Below the pieces are notes generated by a model. The model saw only the letters and a program-made list of their open reading frames with translations. It was not told where the DNA came from and did no database searches. This document shows positions 47,696-58,400 of a stretch of 64,000 nucleotides of DNA, piece after piece. Both the position numbers and the translations under genes were made by a program. The stretch is taken from assembly GCA_024734495.1 (NCBI GenBank), contig JALMQS010000128.1:25088711-25152710 (forward strand). Reading direction: 5' to 3'. The stretch comes from Forficula auricularia. Its lineage: Eukaryota; Arthropoda; Insecta; Dermaptera; Forficulidae. Position 1 is the stretch's first letter; the number at the start of each line of letters is the position of its first letter.

Positions 47696-48460
47696 TGTCT
47701 GAAGACATAAATGTGTAAGAGTGTGGGTGCAGCCCCTTTGGGGACCTAGAAAAAATGCATTGACTAACGGAAGCGAGGGGGAATCTCCCCTATCAGTGTG
47801 AGAATGCTGTTGTGTGGGTGTGAGAAAAACGTCCAAATGGAAAAACGCCTGGGACACTCGTTGACTGATATTCAAATGGAACAGACATCGATGGTTTGAC
47901 TTGTGGTGATAAATCGATCGCGCTGAGATCGCGGAGTGGAGATCGTGTTACGATGAGTGAGTAGGATTGGCCAATTCTAAAGTTATTAATTCTAAAGTAA
48001 ATAATTCTTGTATTCTAAATTTATGAATTGTCTAAATAATTCTTGTATTCTAAATTTATGAATTGTCTGAATAATTCTTGTATTCTAAAATTATGAATTG
48101 TCTAGATAATTCTTGTATTCTAAATTTATGAATTGTCTAAATAATTCTTGTATTCTAAATTTATTAATTGTCTAAATAATTCTTGTATTCTAAATTTATT
48201 AATTGTCTAAATAATTCTTGTATTCTAAATTTATTAATTGTCTAAATAATTCTTGTATTCTAAATTTATTAATTGTCTAAATAATTCTTGTATTCTAAAT
48301 TTATTAATTGTCTAAATAATTCTTGTATTCTAAATTTATCATTTGTCATAATCTGATTTAAAGATAATTTTCCATAAAATAAATCTTCTCCTTATATTAA
48401 CTAGTGTAAGTTATTTTCCCCTACTCTAGATTCGTGTCAGCCGGGTGTCGACCCCTTACA
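47696..48460 (+). repeat. Gypsy 5' LTR (candidate limits)
   Basis: It begins TGTCTGAAGACATAAATG and ends CCCCTTACA (TG...CA), directly before the primer-binding site. The left limit rests on the TGT/ACA pair only, since no second LTR is present. It includes the 35 bp minisatellite. Confidence 0.55.
48002..48345 (+). repeat. 35 bp minisatellite in the Gypsy LTR, about 9.8 copies
   Basis: The unit TAATTCTTGTATTCTAAATT plus TATGAATTGTCTAAA repeats nearly perfectly. The first four units have TATGAATTG and the later ones TATTAATTG, a clean switch that suggests stepwise expansion from one end. Confidence 0.95.
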
Positions 48461-48463
48461 AAT

Positions 48464-48481
48464 TGGTGTCAGGTGTGGGGT
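48464..48481 (+). other. Gypsy primer-binding site
   Basis: TGGTGTCAGGTGTGGGGT lies three bases after the LTR. It closely resembles the complement of a tRNA-Leu 3' end (TGGTGTCAGAAGTGGG as I recall it). Confidence 0.65.
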
Positions 48482-48900
48482 TGATAATTTCGAAGTTTTT
48501 GGAGTCACGAAATTAGGACTTCAAAAATTTTGCAATTGGGCGCTCGCTCAACATAAGTTGAGAGCACCACCCTTGCACTAGGACAAAGAATTTTATAAAA
48601 ACTTCGAGCTAGATTTCGAAAGGGAAATTTCGAGCAGAAAAATTTTGAGCGAAATTTTGAAAGAAAATTTTGAGGCACATTTTTGGAAAATTTCTTGCCA
48701 CATTTTGAGGGAAAAATTCAGGGTCATATTTCCGAGGGAATTTTTGAGACGACCTTTTTGAAGGGGGAAAATTTTTTGAGACTAAATTTTTATCAGATTA
48801 ATTTTGAGCCAAGTGAAAGTTTTAAACAAATTTTGAGCAGTCATTTTGGGGAATTTGGAGCAAAGTTTGAGAAAATTTGAGTGGATTTTTTTTTGTGAAC

Positions 48901-49846
48901 ATGACTTCCGAGGACAGGTTGGCCAAGATGGAGGAGAAGTTAGCGGCTCTTACCGCGCAGCTGGCGGCGGCTATGACGCGGGCCGCCGAACCCGTGACGG
49001 TTCGATTGGAAAGGGAGCCAAATCTGACCCTCCTAAACGAGTTACCAATATGGTTAGGGACAGGGGAAATAGGGCCCTTTTTGTATCGATTCGACAAGTT
49101 GGCTCAGATGGGGGGAATCCCCGTCGAAAGTCGGCGGAACGTTTTAGAATGGAAACTCGGGGACGGCCCTCCGAGTATTGAAGAGCATAGAGGAAAGAGC
49201 GAGCTGGGAACAGACAAAGAGGCGCCTTCATGAGCGTTTCGGGACGGAAGTATCGCCACAAGAGAAACTGAAGAGAATACTCCAGTTAGAACAACACCAA
49301 AACGAACGGGCAGTTGAATTCCTTGAGAGACTACTAGAAACAATGGAAGGGATCCATCTGGAGGGTACTGGTGTCACCACGTTGGCCCGTTTTTTGGACG
49401 GTTTGGTGGGGGAACCGGGACGACAAACCCGGGCGGCAGCCCCAACCACCGTGGAAGAGGCTCTAGACATCGCCCAAAGATGGGAACAGGAGCAGCGACG
49501 GGCGAGGCCAGTAATCCGATCGGCCCGGTCAGCACTGGAGTCTGCGCCAGTACGACACAGGACGTATCCCGAACCTTCTTTTGCTGGACGATGTTTCAAT
49601 TGCGAACGCGTGGGGCATCGATCTCGGGACTGCCGAGTAAAGAAGGAGACGCCCCTTACACCTACGAAAAAGACGCCATGGAAAGAGGCGTCCTCCGGTC
49701 AAGTCTGTTTCAGATGCCGAAAATCTGGACATTTCATTAGGGAATGCCCCCAGTCTACGGCAATCCGAACAGTGATAGGGGAGGAGGGAACATCCCAGAA
49801 ACTGGAACACCCAAAAGACAACGGGCTCAACGAACCCCGACATTGA
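48901..49846 (+). CDS. Gypsy gag (one frame change inside)
   Basis: ATG at 48901 starts an N-terminal part (coiled heptads MEEKLAALTAQLAAAM) that runs in one frame to about 49160. From there the gag reading continues in the next frame (RASWEQTKRRLHERFG to 49846, stop TGA), so the two parts meet at the G4 run 49159-49162. The C-terminal part has the capsid-like helices, an arginine-rich linker and two CCHC zinc knuckles, CFNCERVGHRSRDC (49592-49633) and CFRCRKSGHFIREC (49706-49747). Gag packages the RNA into particles. It overlaps pol by about 100 bases at the frameshift signal. Confidence 0.85.
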
Positions 49847-49850
49847 GCCC
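49810..49850 (+). promoter_or_regulatory. -1 ribosomal frameshift signal between gag and pol
   Basis: The slippery heptamer C-CCA-AAA (49810-49816) is in the gag zero frame. After a 6 nt spacer comes a perfect 8 bp hairpin, GGGCTCAA (49823-49830) / TTGAGCCC (49843-49850), with a 12 nt loop. The gag stop TGA (49844-49846) lies inside the 3' arm. A -1 slip enters exactly the pol frame. Confidence 0.8.
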
Positions 49851-51954
49851 GGAAGAGCAAAGGCCGTTAGTAGTGACCACGGTGAGCGGATTAACATCTC
49901 CCACTATGCGTGTCACCCTGACGATCGGGGGCGTGGACAGGTCGATGTTGGCCGACACGGGAGCGGAGCTATCTGTCCTGAAGAAGCCGATCAGAGGAGT
50001 ACCTATGGAGGCATACCCCCGGACGGCTTGTGGTATAATGGGAGGACCATTGCCAATAAGAGGACTGCAGTGGCTCCTTGTGTCGCTAGAGCATCGGTGT
50101 GTCCGGCTCCCCTTCGTTATTGCAGACGTGGGCATAGTGGAAGACGGTCTATTAGGGGTGGACGCCCTAGCCGCCTTAGGGGCGGTGCTGGACGTCCGGA
50201 AGAGAGAGTGTAGGTGGTTGGAGATAGAGCCGAAAATACCGACCCACAACCTAAAGAAAGGGGCTATGTGTTCCAGCGAGTCGGCGACTAAGTGTGCCGA
50301 CGAGAAGCGAACTATGTGTTCTAGCGAGTCGGCGACTCAGTGTGTCGATGAGCGAAGGACTATGTGTCCAAAAGAGCCGGTGGCTGAGTGTGCCGGCGAG
50401 AGAAGGACTGAGTATCCTAGAAGAGCCTCAGAGGACTGTGTGTCCCCCGAGGAAGTTGAGCTTACGGAGAATACGGAAGGAGCGATCCGAGTTAGGGCTA
50501 TATCCCGAACAGTGATTCCCGAGTGGTCCGAAATGATCATCTGGGGAGAGGTACCGGGAATAGCGGACGGGCAGGAAATGATCCTCGAACCACATGTGTT
50601 AGCCCAACCTACCCTCCGAGCAGGAAGGACATTGGTAAAAGTGATCGCGGGAAAGGCGCCGCTCCGAGTAGTAAACCTATCGGGCCAAGAGGCGGTGATA
50701 GACAATAAGGAAGACCTGGCACAGGCGAATCAAGTTGCAACAGACGAACAGAGCCAGCTGTGCCGTAAGATCTCCGTTAAATCAGGAACATACGAGAACG
50801 TTACCTCACAGATTAAGGAGAAAACAATACATCTCCCCGAGCCGCAACAACAGCGCCTGAGGAAATTGCTAGAGGAGCACTGGGAGATTATCTACGAAGA
50901 GGGAAAATCAGGTCTGGGATGTGCGGTCGGTGTTAAACACCGAATAGTAACTGGTGAAGCAGCTCCCATTTACAAACGACCGTACCGCGTACCACACGCA
51001 ATGAGACCTGAAGTGGAAAGGCAGATCGAGAAGATGCTAGCCGAAGGAGTCATTACTGAGTCCGACTCCCCTTGGTCAGCACCCGTGGTACTAGTCCCTA
51101 AGAAAAGTACGGACGGGACAGTGAAATACCGATTCTGCACTGATTTCAGAGCCCTGAATAGCGTGACGAGCATTCCGGTGTACCCCCTACCAAATATTAC
51201 GGAAACTCTAGAAGCCCTCGGAAAGTCCCAATACTTCTCGACCCTTGACCTAGCCAGTGGATACCATCAAATCCGGTTGGATCCAGCGGATAAGGAAAAA
51301 ACGGCGTTCACAACGTTAATGGGACATTATGAATACGAGAGGATGCCGTTTGGGCTCGCCGGAGCACCAGCCACCTTCCAGAGATTAATGGATCGGGTGT
51401 TGGCAGGAATAAAAGGAGAGGAGTGTTACGTGTATCTGGACGATGTGGTCGTATTTGGGACCACCTTTAATGAACATCTTGAACGACTGGGGAGGGTGTT
51501 GGAAAGACTGCGTCTGGCCAGGCTGAAAATACAAATCGAGAAATGTAAATTTGCAGTAGGCGAGGTAGCGTATTTGGGTCATGTGGTGGGTCGAGAGGGT
51601 GTTCGACCTGACCCGAAGACCGTAGAGGCAATCCGTAACTATCCCGCACCACACGAGGTGAAAGGGGTACAGCAGTTCTTGGGCCTCTCTGGGTGGTACA
51701 GGAGGTTTATTCCGGGATACGCGACCATAGCGCGACCCTTGACTATGCTAACCAGGAAGGATCAGAAATTCCAGTGGGAAGACGCGCAGGAACGCGCGTT
51801 TGACACCTTACGAAGCTATCTGAGTAGTGATAGCGTTTTGATCTACCCCGATTTTACGGAGCCCTTTATACTGGCCACAGATGCATCGGGACTTGCTATT
51901 GGAGCGGTCCTCTCGCAAAAGCGTGGGGGATACGATAGTTTCGAAATAAACTAG
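49816..51954 (+). CDS. Gypsy pol: protease, linker repeats, RT, start of RNase H (truncated)
   Basis: The open frame starts at 49741 and is used from the slip at 49816. Counting from the M at 49744: protease DTGA at 71-74; a linker with 16-residue Cys repeats (175-238); RT with RFCTDFRALNS, YFSTLDLASGYHQI, MPFGLAGAPATFQ and catalytic YLDD at 564-567; then FILATDASGLAIGAVLSQ of RNase H. After LSQ the reading (KRGGYDSFEIN, stop) no longer matches the family, so the element is cut there and integrase is lost. Reverse transcription is the function of the family. Confidence 0.9.
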   Translation, partial: RQRAQRTPTLSPEEQRPLVVTTVSGLTSPTMRVTLTIGGVDRSMLADTGAELSVLKKPIRGVPMEAYPRTACGIMGGPLPIRGLQWLLVSLEHRCVRLPFVIADVGIVEDGLLGVDALAALGAVLDVRKRECRWLEIEPKIPTHNLKKGAMCSSESATKCADEKRTMCSSESATQCVDERRTMCPKEPVAECAGERRTEYPRRASEDCVSPEEVELTENTEGAIRVRAISRTVIPEWSEMIIWGEVPGIADGQEMILEPHVLAQPTLRAGRTLVKVIAGKAPLRVVNLSGQEAVIDNKEDLAQANQVATDEQSQLCRKISVKSGTYENVTSQIKEKTIHLPEPQQQRLRKLLEEHWEIIYEEGKSGLGCAVGVKHRIVTGEAAPIYKRPYRVPHAMRPEVERQIEKMLAEGVITESDSPWSAPVVLVPKKSTDGTVKYRFCTDFRALNSVTSIPVYPLPNITETLEALGKSQYFSTLDLASGYHQIRLDPADKEKTAFTTLMGHYEYERMPFGLAGAPATFQRLMDRVLAGIKGEECYVYLDDVVVFGTTFNEHLERLGRVLERLRLARLKIQIEKCKFAVGEVAYLGHVVGREGVRPDPKTVEAIRNYPAPHEVKGVQQFLGLSGWYRRFIPGYATIARPLTMLTRKDQKFQWEDAQERAFDTLRSYLSSDSVLIYPDFTEPFILATDASGLAIGAVLSQKRGGYDSFEIN
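50266..50457 (+). repeat. 48 bp in-frame coding repeats in Gypsy pol
   Basis: Units begin at 50266, 50314, 50362 and (diverged) 50410. The encoded units are MCSSESATKCADEKRT, MCSSESATQCVDERRT, MCPKEPVAECAGERRT and a decayed fourth. Each has two cysteines eight residues apart. Confidence 0.9.
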
Positions 51955-52351
51955 TATTTTTTGGTAAGCATATATTTTTGTTTTATAATTTTTTTAAAAC
52001 ATTTCTCCGTTTTATTTCTATTTCTCAATAAATAGAATCATTGATTATATTACTAGGAATCGAAATCTATTTATTAGTGAAAAAATTCGAAGTTGGGATT
52101 TTTACAGATCTTTTCGTTTCAAGATCCTCTTAATCCAAAAAAAATGTTTATTTTTTGCGATTAAATTAGAAAAGTACCGGACAACTTCGTTCGCCAATAC
52201 CTTTAGATTGCCAGGTGCCCGGTTTTACCCAGATATGTTTGGCTTTTAAAGGTCGTCTCCGGTCTGTTAGGCTTTTGAATATGCCGATCCAAGACGATAT
52301 TTTTCAAGAATTTGAAATTGTTATTTTTTAAGATTTTAAAATTCCTTGTAC
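51955..52351. other. Spacer after the truncated Gypsy element
   Basis: An abrupt fall to AT-rich sequence. It includes TTGCCAGGTGCCCGGTTTTA at 52208, which resembles a hAT end. A possible partner is CCTGGCAACCCTA at 54203-54215. Confidence 0.4.
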
Positions 52352-52355
52352 TTAA

Positions 52356-53023
52356 GGACGTTCCATAATAAATCGATTTTCTTGCAATCTTTTTAAAACT
52401 TTGAATACACATATTTATAAGTGTCCTTTATACGTAGAATTTTTTTTCAATAGTCCTTGCGGCACTAAATTTATAAATATTGACCATTGAAATTCGCATA
52501 TTTAACACACGAACCCTATCCAGATTGATGTTAAAGCGACTGTTTCATTAAATAACAATCGTAATTTTCTTGATATTATTTTGAAAAACTGAGAATCATT
52601 AACTGAAGATATAACAAATATTTTTCTGTTAAAATAATTGTATCAAGCGGTATTCGTTTTGTATGAAAAATGTTAAAAGTTAGGTACTTTTGATGGTTTT
52701 CATGGCATGGCAAGTGAGAGATGGCGACTTGGCAACGTCGCACTAAAATCACTCAATTTTTCTATATCTAAAAATCTTCTGCAGCTGGTGCATTTGAGAT
52801 TTTTAGCTAATTCTCTCAAACTAACTATACTGATCTCATCTGGAATTTTGCATTGAGATGTTTTATGAAGTGCTTTTTTTATTCTTTGTCTTTTAGCATT
52901 GGTAAGAATGCAATGTTGCCAGATCCAAGAAACGACTCAGTGAAAATATTTTTCCTACCTTTCTGCGCATGTGAGAGTAGAGGAAAGAGCGAACTGCATC
53001 TGAGCTACTATTAGGAAACGTCC
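52356..53023. mobile_element. Second TTAA-flanked element type
   Basis: TTAA at 52352-52355 and 53024-53027. Ends GGACGTTCCATAATA and, inverted, GGACGTTTCCTAATA. 668 bp with no ORF. A family distinct from the 523 bp TTAA elements. Confidence 0.6.
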
Positions 53024-53027
53024 TTAA

Positions 53028-53399
53028 TTGCTAGAAATGCCAAAAAGCAGGTAGATTTTTAATTTTAAAATTTAAGATCTTTTTGTTTTTACCTAAAAGA
53101 ATCGATATATTTTTGATTTGGTTAATGAAAACTTTTAATTTATTGTGTTTTGTCAGAAGAGAGCTATATAGTTTTTTTATTTAATCTACTTATAGTCTTC
53201 AGAAGACTGAACATTTTCACTTCATCGTCAATATCATAGGTATAAATAGCAAATGATGTTAGAGCTACAGTGGCGTAGCTTGTGCTAAACGGACCCTGTA
53301 TCAAAATTTGTCAGGGGGTCCTTCTACCCGATTGCGGCGAAGTCCAAATGGATGGCATGGTAGGATAATCAAATAAGTGGTTTGATATACATATGAGCA
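53028..53399. other. Spacer with a hAT-like end
   Basis: CAGTGGCGTAGCTTGTGCTA at 53269 looks like one end of a hAT element (compare GGCGTAGTTAGGG at 30436). No partner end found. Confidence 0.4.
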
Positions 53400-54085
53400 T
53401 ACAGGGTATGGTCAAGTATTGTAATCGTGCATGAAAAAAGTGTTTTTTTTTGCTTCTTTTTTTCAAAATTTCTCAAAAACGGCTGAAACTATTTTGATTA
53501 AGAAAATTGAGCGAAACCATGACATTTCGGTCTGCATAAAAGTCCCAATAAGTGAATATCGAAAAAATTATATTTTTCGAGATAATAATTGTTTTGTCAA
53601 AATGTCTGTTAGTACGTGCGTTACCAAATTTTGTGGACGAGCTAGCTCAAAGACTAGTGCGAATATCGAAACCAAATTTCAAACGTAGTTTTCGTGCATT
53701 GAGATTGAGAGCTGATTGGATTTTGGTACATATCGACCCAAAATTAAAGGGGGGGGGGGATTTAAAATTATAATATTTTCAAACTAAAAAAACAAGAAAA
53801 ATGAAATATACTATAAAATAGACCTATAATAAAGAAAATATTTTTAAGGCGGGGGGGGGTCAAAAAATGCAAATCTGGGACATTTGAGCAAACTCAACCA
53901 AATTTTGTATACATAATCAGTGGGTCCCAGTAGAACACTAAAAATGCAAAAACAAACCGTCCAAAATGGATTGGGGGGGGGGGGTTCAAAAAAATCAAAA
54001 TCTAGGCCCTTGGACCAAACTCAACCAGAAGTGTATGGTAAAATCAAGTGAATGACCACATCAGAACGTGTCAATTTATTTTTTA
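53400..54085 (+). repeat. Repeat R1, copy 3
   Basis: It starts TACAGGGTATGGTCAAGTAT and ends GACCACATCAGAACGTGTCA. Forms an inverted pair with 54426-55004. No ORF. Confidence 0.65.
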
Positions 54086-54425
54086 TTATAAAAGTGATAT
54101 CCTGCTTAAAAAGGTGTTTGGCTTTTAAAAAAGATATGTCCGGCTTTTAGGGCAAAATGTTCGGCCTAATACAGCGTAGAGTTCGGCTTTTGTATTTTGG
54201 GGCCTGGCAACCCTACCTTTATTTACCTCCATGACTTCGAGGAAGTGTAATTTATTTCATGTCTTTCTCAACACTTATAATCTTTGAACCCTCAAGACTC
54301 GGGTTGACAGACACCTTGGTCTTCAACCTTTCTCTTGATCACTTTCTCCTTCTCTTCTGTAATACAAGGTTCTTTCGAGATACAGCATCTTAGTGCGTCC
54401 TTTCTCTTCTTGTATTCGATCGCAT

Positions 54426-55004
54426 AAAAAATAAATTGGGACATTCTGATGTGGCCACCCACTTCACTTTACCATACAACCTGGCCCTTCTCTTATATTT
54501 AATATTTAATAAAATTATATATAATAATGTAGGGGGGGGGTTATTTTTTGCTTGATTACTGGGGGCCCACTTATTATGTATAAAAAATTTGGTTGAGTTT
54601 GATACAAGGGCCTAGATTTTCATTTTTTGACGCCCCTCCCCCTCCCTTAATTTTGGATCGATATGTACCAAAATCTAATCAGCTCTTAATCTCAATACAC
54701 CAAAACTATGTGTGAAATTTGGTTTCGATATTCACACTAGTTTTTGAGCTAGCTCGTCCACAAAAATTTGGTAACGCACAGGCTAATTAAATAACTAACT
54801 AAAACACCTTTTGACAAAACAGTAATTATCTCGAAAAATATAATTTTTTCGATGTTCACTTATTAGGGGTTTTTTTTTGTAGACCGAAATAACATGGTTT
54901 CACCCAATTTTTTTTAATCAAAATAGTTTCAGCCGTTTTTGAGATATTTCGAAAAAATCAACACTTTTATCATGCACGATTACAATACTTGACCATACCC
55001 TGTA
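54426..55004 (-). repeat. Repeat R1, copy 4
   Basis: Inverted relative to copy 3, ending (+ strand) TACTTGACCATACCCTGTA. The 340 bp between the two copies shows no gene. Confidence 0.65.
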
Positions 55005-55476
55005 TGGTAAAGTAAAAATATACGGGGTGAGGGTAGGGGGGGTGTATGTTGAAGTCTTTAGAAACTGACTCATTTTTCATTTTTATAAATAAGTTAGAAT
55101 AGATAATATTTTTTTTTACGGACAACTTTATCAATTTATGATAATAATTTCAAAAATATTAGTATTTCGTAATTTTTTCATTTGCAAAAATCTTAATAAC
55201 CTTTTTATCTTAATCAAATGTAAGGTAATAATATTTTCTCTTTACTTTATTATTCATGTAAAATACTTAATCTATACCTTGATAATTATATTTTTAAATC
55301 TACTATGCAAAAATGGGAACATACCACATCCTTTTGATGAAATCAACAAAGATTAAATTTGAAGGATATTATATGAATAATAATTGCGAGGTCAGTTTAA
55401 TATCGACTAAGCATAAGGAAACTTCAATCGAATGAATACAATATAGAATAACAAATATCTCATTTCTATCGAAATA
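55005..55476. other. Upstream region of the ankyrin gene
   Basis: AT-rich. It should contain the 5' untranslated region of the gene starting at 55477. No TATA or initiator could be singled out. Confidence 0.4.
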
Positions 55477-58400
55477 ATGTCTGGAGAAACAGCGAATAGA
55501 TCTTCAAGTGATCATGTAAGTAAATTACTCATATCTTATCTTATCTTATATTATTAAATGAGAAATTCTTGTATATATATAAATTTATTATAATGCCCAT
55601 CTGTCTGATTCTTTGGGGAATCGAAACAGATGAATTTTGTTCAGATATTCAATAATAAATTTTATTTTGAATGTTTATATGTTAACGTTAAATGAACGCG
55701 AAAGTTAAAACTTTTTATCCGGTCACTGCCCTATTTTAAGATAAGGACCCAGTCGGGTACGATCCGACATCTTCTGCGTTAAACCCGCAGATGCCTTTTC
55801 CATTTAAGCGACGGGTCTCTTTTTAACCGACTTCAAAAAAGGAGGAGGTTCTTTATTCGACTGATTTTTTTTTTTTTTTTTTTTTGTCTATGTTACCTCA
55901 TATCTCCGCCAATTGTCAACCGATTTGGAAAAAAATTTTGTATGTTCAGTCTAGCTTCCGATTGGTCCCATTTTTTTTTATTGGTATTAGACCTTTTTGT
56001 TAGGTTTGATCCATGCGCGGATCCAGGGGGGGGGGGGCGGTTTACATGTTTATTTAATTTTTTTTTTTAAAACATTAAATTTTAAAATTGAAGAAAATAA
56101 AGTTCTATGTGTGTGTGTGTGTGGGGGGGGGGGGGGGCAGAGTCGCCCCCCCGCTTGGACAATTCGATCGCGACACACTTCCGATATCAAAAGTAGATCT
56201 TATATACCGGCGACCGCCCCCCCCCCCCCCCAAATCAGAGGTCTGGATCCGTGCCTGGTTTGATCAGGCCTAACTTCTTTGTTTATGAACAGATTTCGAT
56301 GATTCTTTTTTTTTTGGAAAGGGGTATCTTAGGGATGGTGCCATATTAATTTGGTCAAGTTCTGATGATATGATCACTATTAATAACATCACTAAAAAGA
56401 GAAAAATAAAAATAATTTTTAAGAAAAAAGTAAAACCGACTTCAAAAATTAAATGCAACAAATAAAATACACTAAAAGGTATAAAATAATTATTATCTTA
56501 TTTAGTTACAACTAAACGACGAAATATTAACATGAAATTACTTTTTGAAGTCGGTGCCAAACAAACTATACCTATAAGCGAGCGTACCCGCCAAACGTAC
56601 TAAGTAAGATCCGTCGAGTGCGATTCATAAAAGGTATATGTTTGGCACCGACTTCAAAAAGTAATTTCATGTTAATATTTAGTCGTTTAGTTGTAACTAA
56701 ATAAGATAATAATTATTTTATACCTTTTAGGGTATTTTATTTGTTGCATGAAATTTTTTGAAGTCGGTTTTTTTCTTAAAAATTATTTTTTTCAACTCTT
56801 GGTTCAGTATCAAAACGAGTCTGGTCCCAATTGCACCAAAATAGGGCAGTGACCGGATAAAAGTTTTAACTTCTGAGTTCATCTAACGTTAACATATACC
56901 TAAACATTCTAAATAAAATTTATTATTAAATATCTGAACAAAAATTCATCTGTTTCGATTCCCCAAAGAATCAGACAGATGGGCTTTTGTAGTAAATTTA
57001 TAATAACCATACTATTAGAAAAACAGGAGAAATCGTCCCTGAACTAAAGAGTTGAATATATGTAAAAATTTGATTATATGACCTAGTCGGGGGATCCATC
57101 GCTTAAATGGAAAAGGCATCTGCGGGCTTAACGCAGAAGATGTCGGATCGTGCCCGACTGGGTCCTTATCTTTTTCAACTCTTGTTTCAGTATCAAAACG
57201 AGTCTGGTCCCAATTGCACCAAAATAGGATAAAAAGTTTTAACTTCCGCTTTCATCTAACGTTAACATATATATATATATATATCTACTCTTATTAAACG
57301 AGGAAAAATTGTATATTATATATCCGGTCGGGTCTCGAAAACGGCTCTATCAATTTGGATGAAATTCACGGGTTAGGACGGTTTTGTGTTGGACATTCGA
57401 TCTGTAGGGTAAGGGTGGAGGGTGCAAGAGGTGGGGGTGAAGTGATAGGGGGTCCGGGGTTTCGGGGGGCGGTGTGGGGGTGTAGGTGGGGGTTGTACAT
57501 TCCTAAAGATATGATTTAAGCAACTGCTATTGAACTTGGTACCCATTTAGATCTCAAATATTTTGTCGGCGAAACCTCGAATGACGTTTGTACCGAACTT
57601 GGCCACTTTTTCACATTTATGTTTTGGGTCAGATATCAGTAATTTTTGAAAAGTTTCATTGTTTTATTTACCTAAATAAATATCTAGCAGTTAAATTTCC
57701 CCACTTCATTTTATGTCCTGAAGAAGTGAAATCTTCGTTTTTTTTTATTTCACCCTTTATAAATGTGTCAAGCTCTATCAGTATGCCAAATTTCAGCATT
57801 TTAGGGTCATTGTATTTCCACTATATGTTCATTAAGGGTATAAATTTCATCCCTTCATTGTGGGGCCCGAAGAAGGAAAAGTTTCAGTTTTTCGATTTAT
57901 CTACTCTTATTAAACGAGCAAAAATTGTATATTTATTTGTTTGTATATATATATTTGTTTGTTTATATATTTGTATCTTGGTTATATTTTGAAAACGGTT
58001 TTACCGATTTTGATGAAATTCACGGGTTAGGGGGTTTTTGGGGTGACAATTCGATCTGTCACGGTCTCATCTTCGACAAAATTGTTTTTGATGGGTTTTT
58101 TCGTAATCAAATTAATTATTCTCAGGTAGACAAATCCCATTCTTAGGGTTTTAAAAAATGTTTCCCTTTTCCTTTTATACCCAGGCAGACAATGGGTTGT
58201 TTGTTTCATTGTTCTAAAAGGCCTTGAAGAAGTATTGTGATTGTGGATTTTAACATATTTTGTTCTCCCTAAACGTTAGAAATATTAATAGACGTTTTAT
58301 AATTGTTTTTATAAAGAACTTTATATTATTTAATAGAATAAAAAATAATCAAGAATTTATTTAAAAATATATTTCGCATAAGCAGGTCTCAATTTTCTGG

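Larger units (their letters stand above)
47696..51954 (+). mobile_element. Ty3/Gypsy LTR retrotransposon, 3'-truncated
   Basis: 5' LTR, primer-binding site, leader, gag and pol up to the start of RNase H, then the homology stops near 51920. No integrase and no 3' LTR follow. The coding part is about 50 percent GC by eye, against roughly 30 percent around it, and uses many G/C-ending codons, unlike the BEL element and the host genes. Truncation plus a gag frame change make it inactive as assembled. Confidence 0.85.

Noticed and set aside
48002..48345. Regular repeats resembling a CRISPR array
   Set aside because: The 35 bp units are contiguous with no unique spacers, and lie in the LTR of a eukaryotic retrotransposon.
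52201..54216. A possible 2 kb hAT element between TTGCCAGGTGCCCGG and CCTGGCAACCCTA
   Set aside because: End similarity is short, no target duplication was found, and other elements lie between, so the limits cannot be supported.
55746..55818. Functional tRNA gene on the minus strand (and at 57092-57170 on the plus strand)
   Set aside because: Cloverleaf-like, but lacking T33 and A58 and attached to a repeated body. Treated as SINE heads.
57588..57992. 134-codon open frame
   Set aside because: It lies across the inverted repeat arm and a Helitron-like start; low complexity and no domain.
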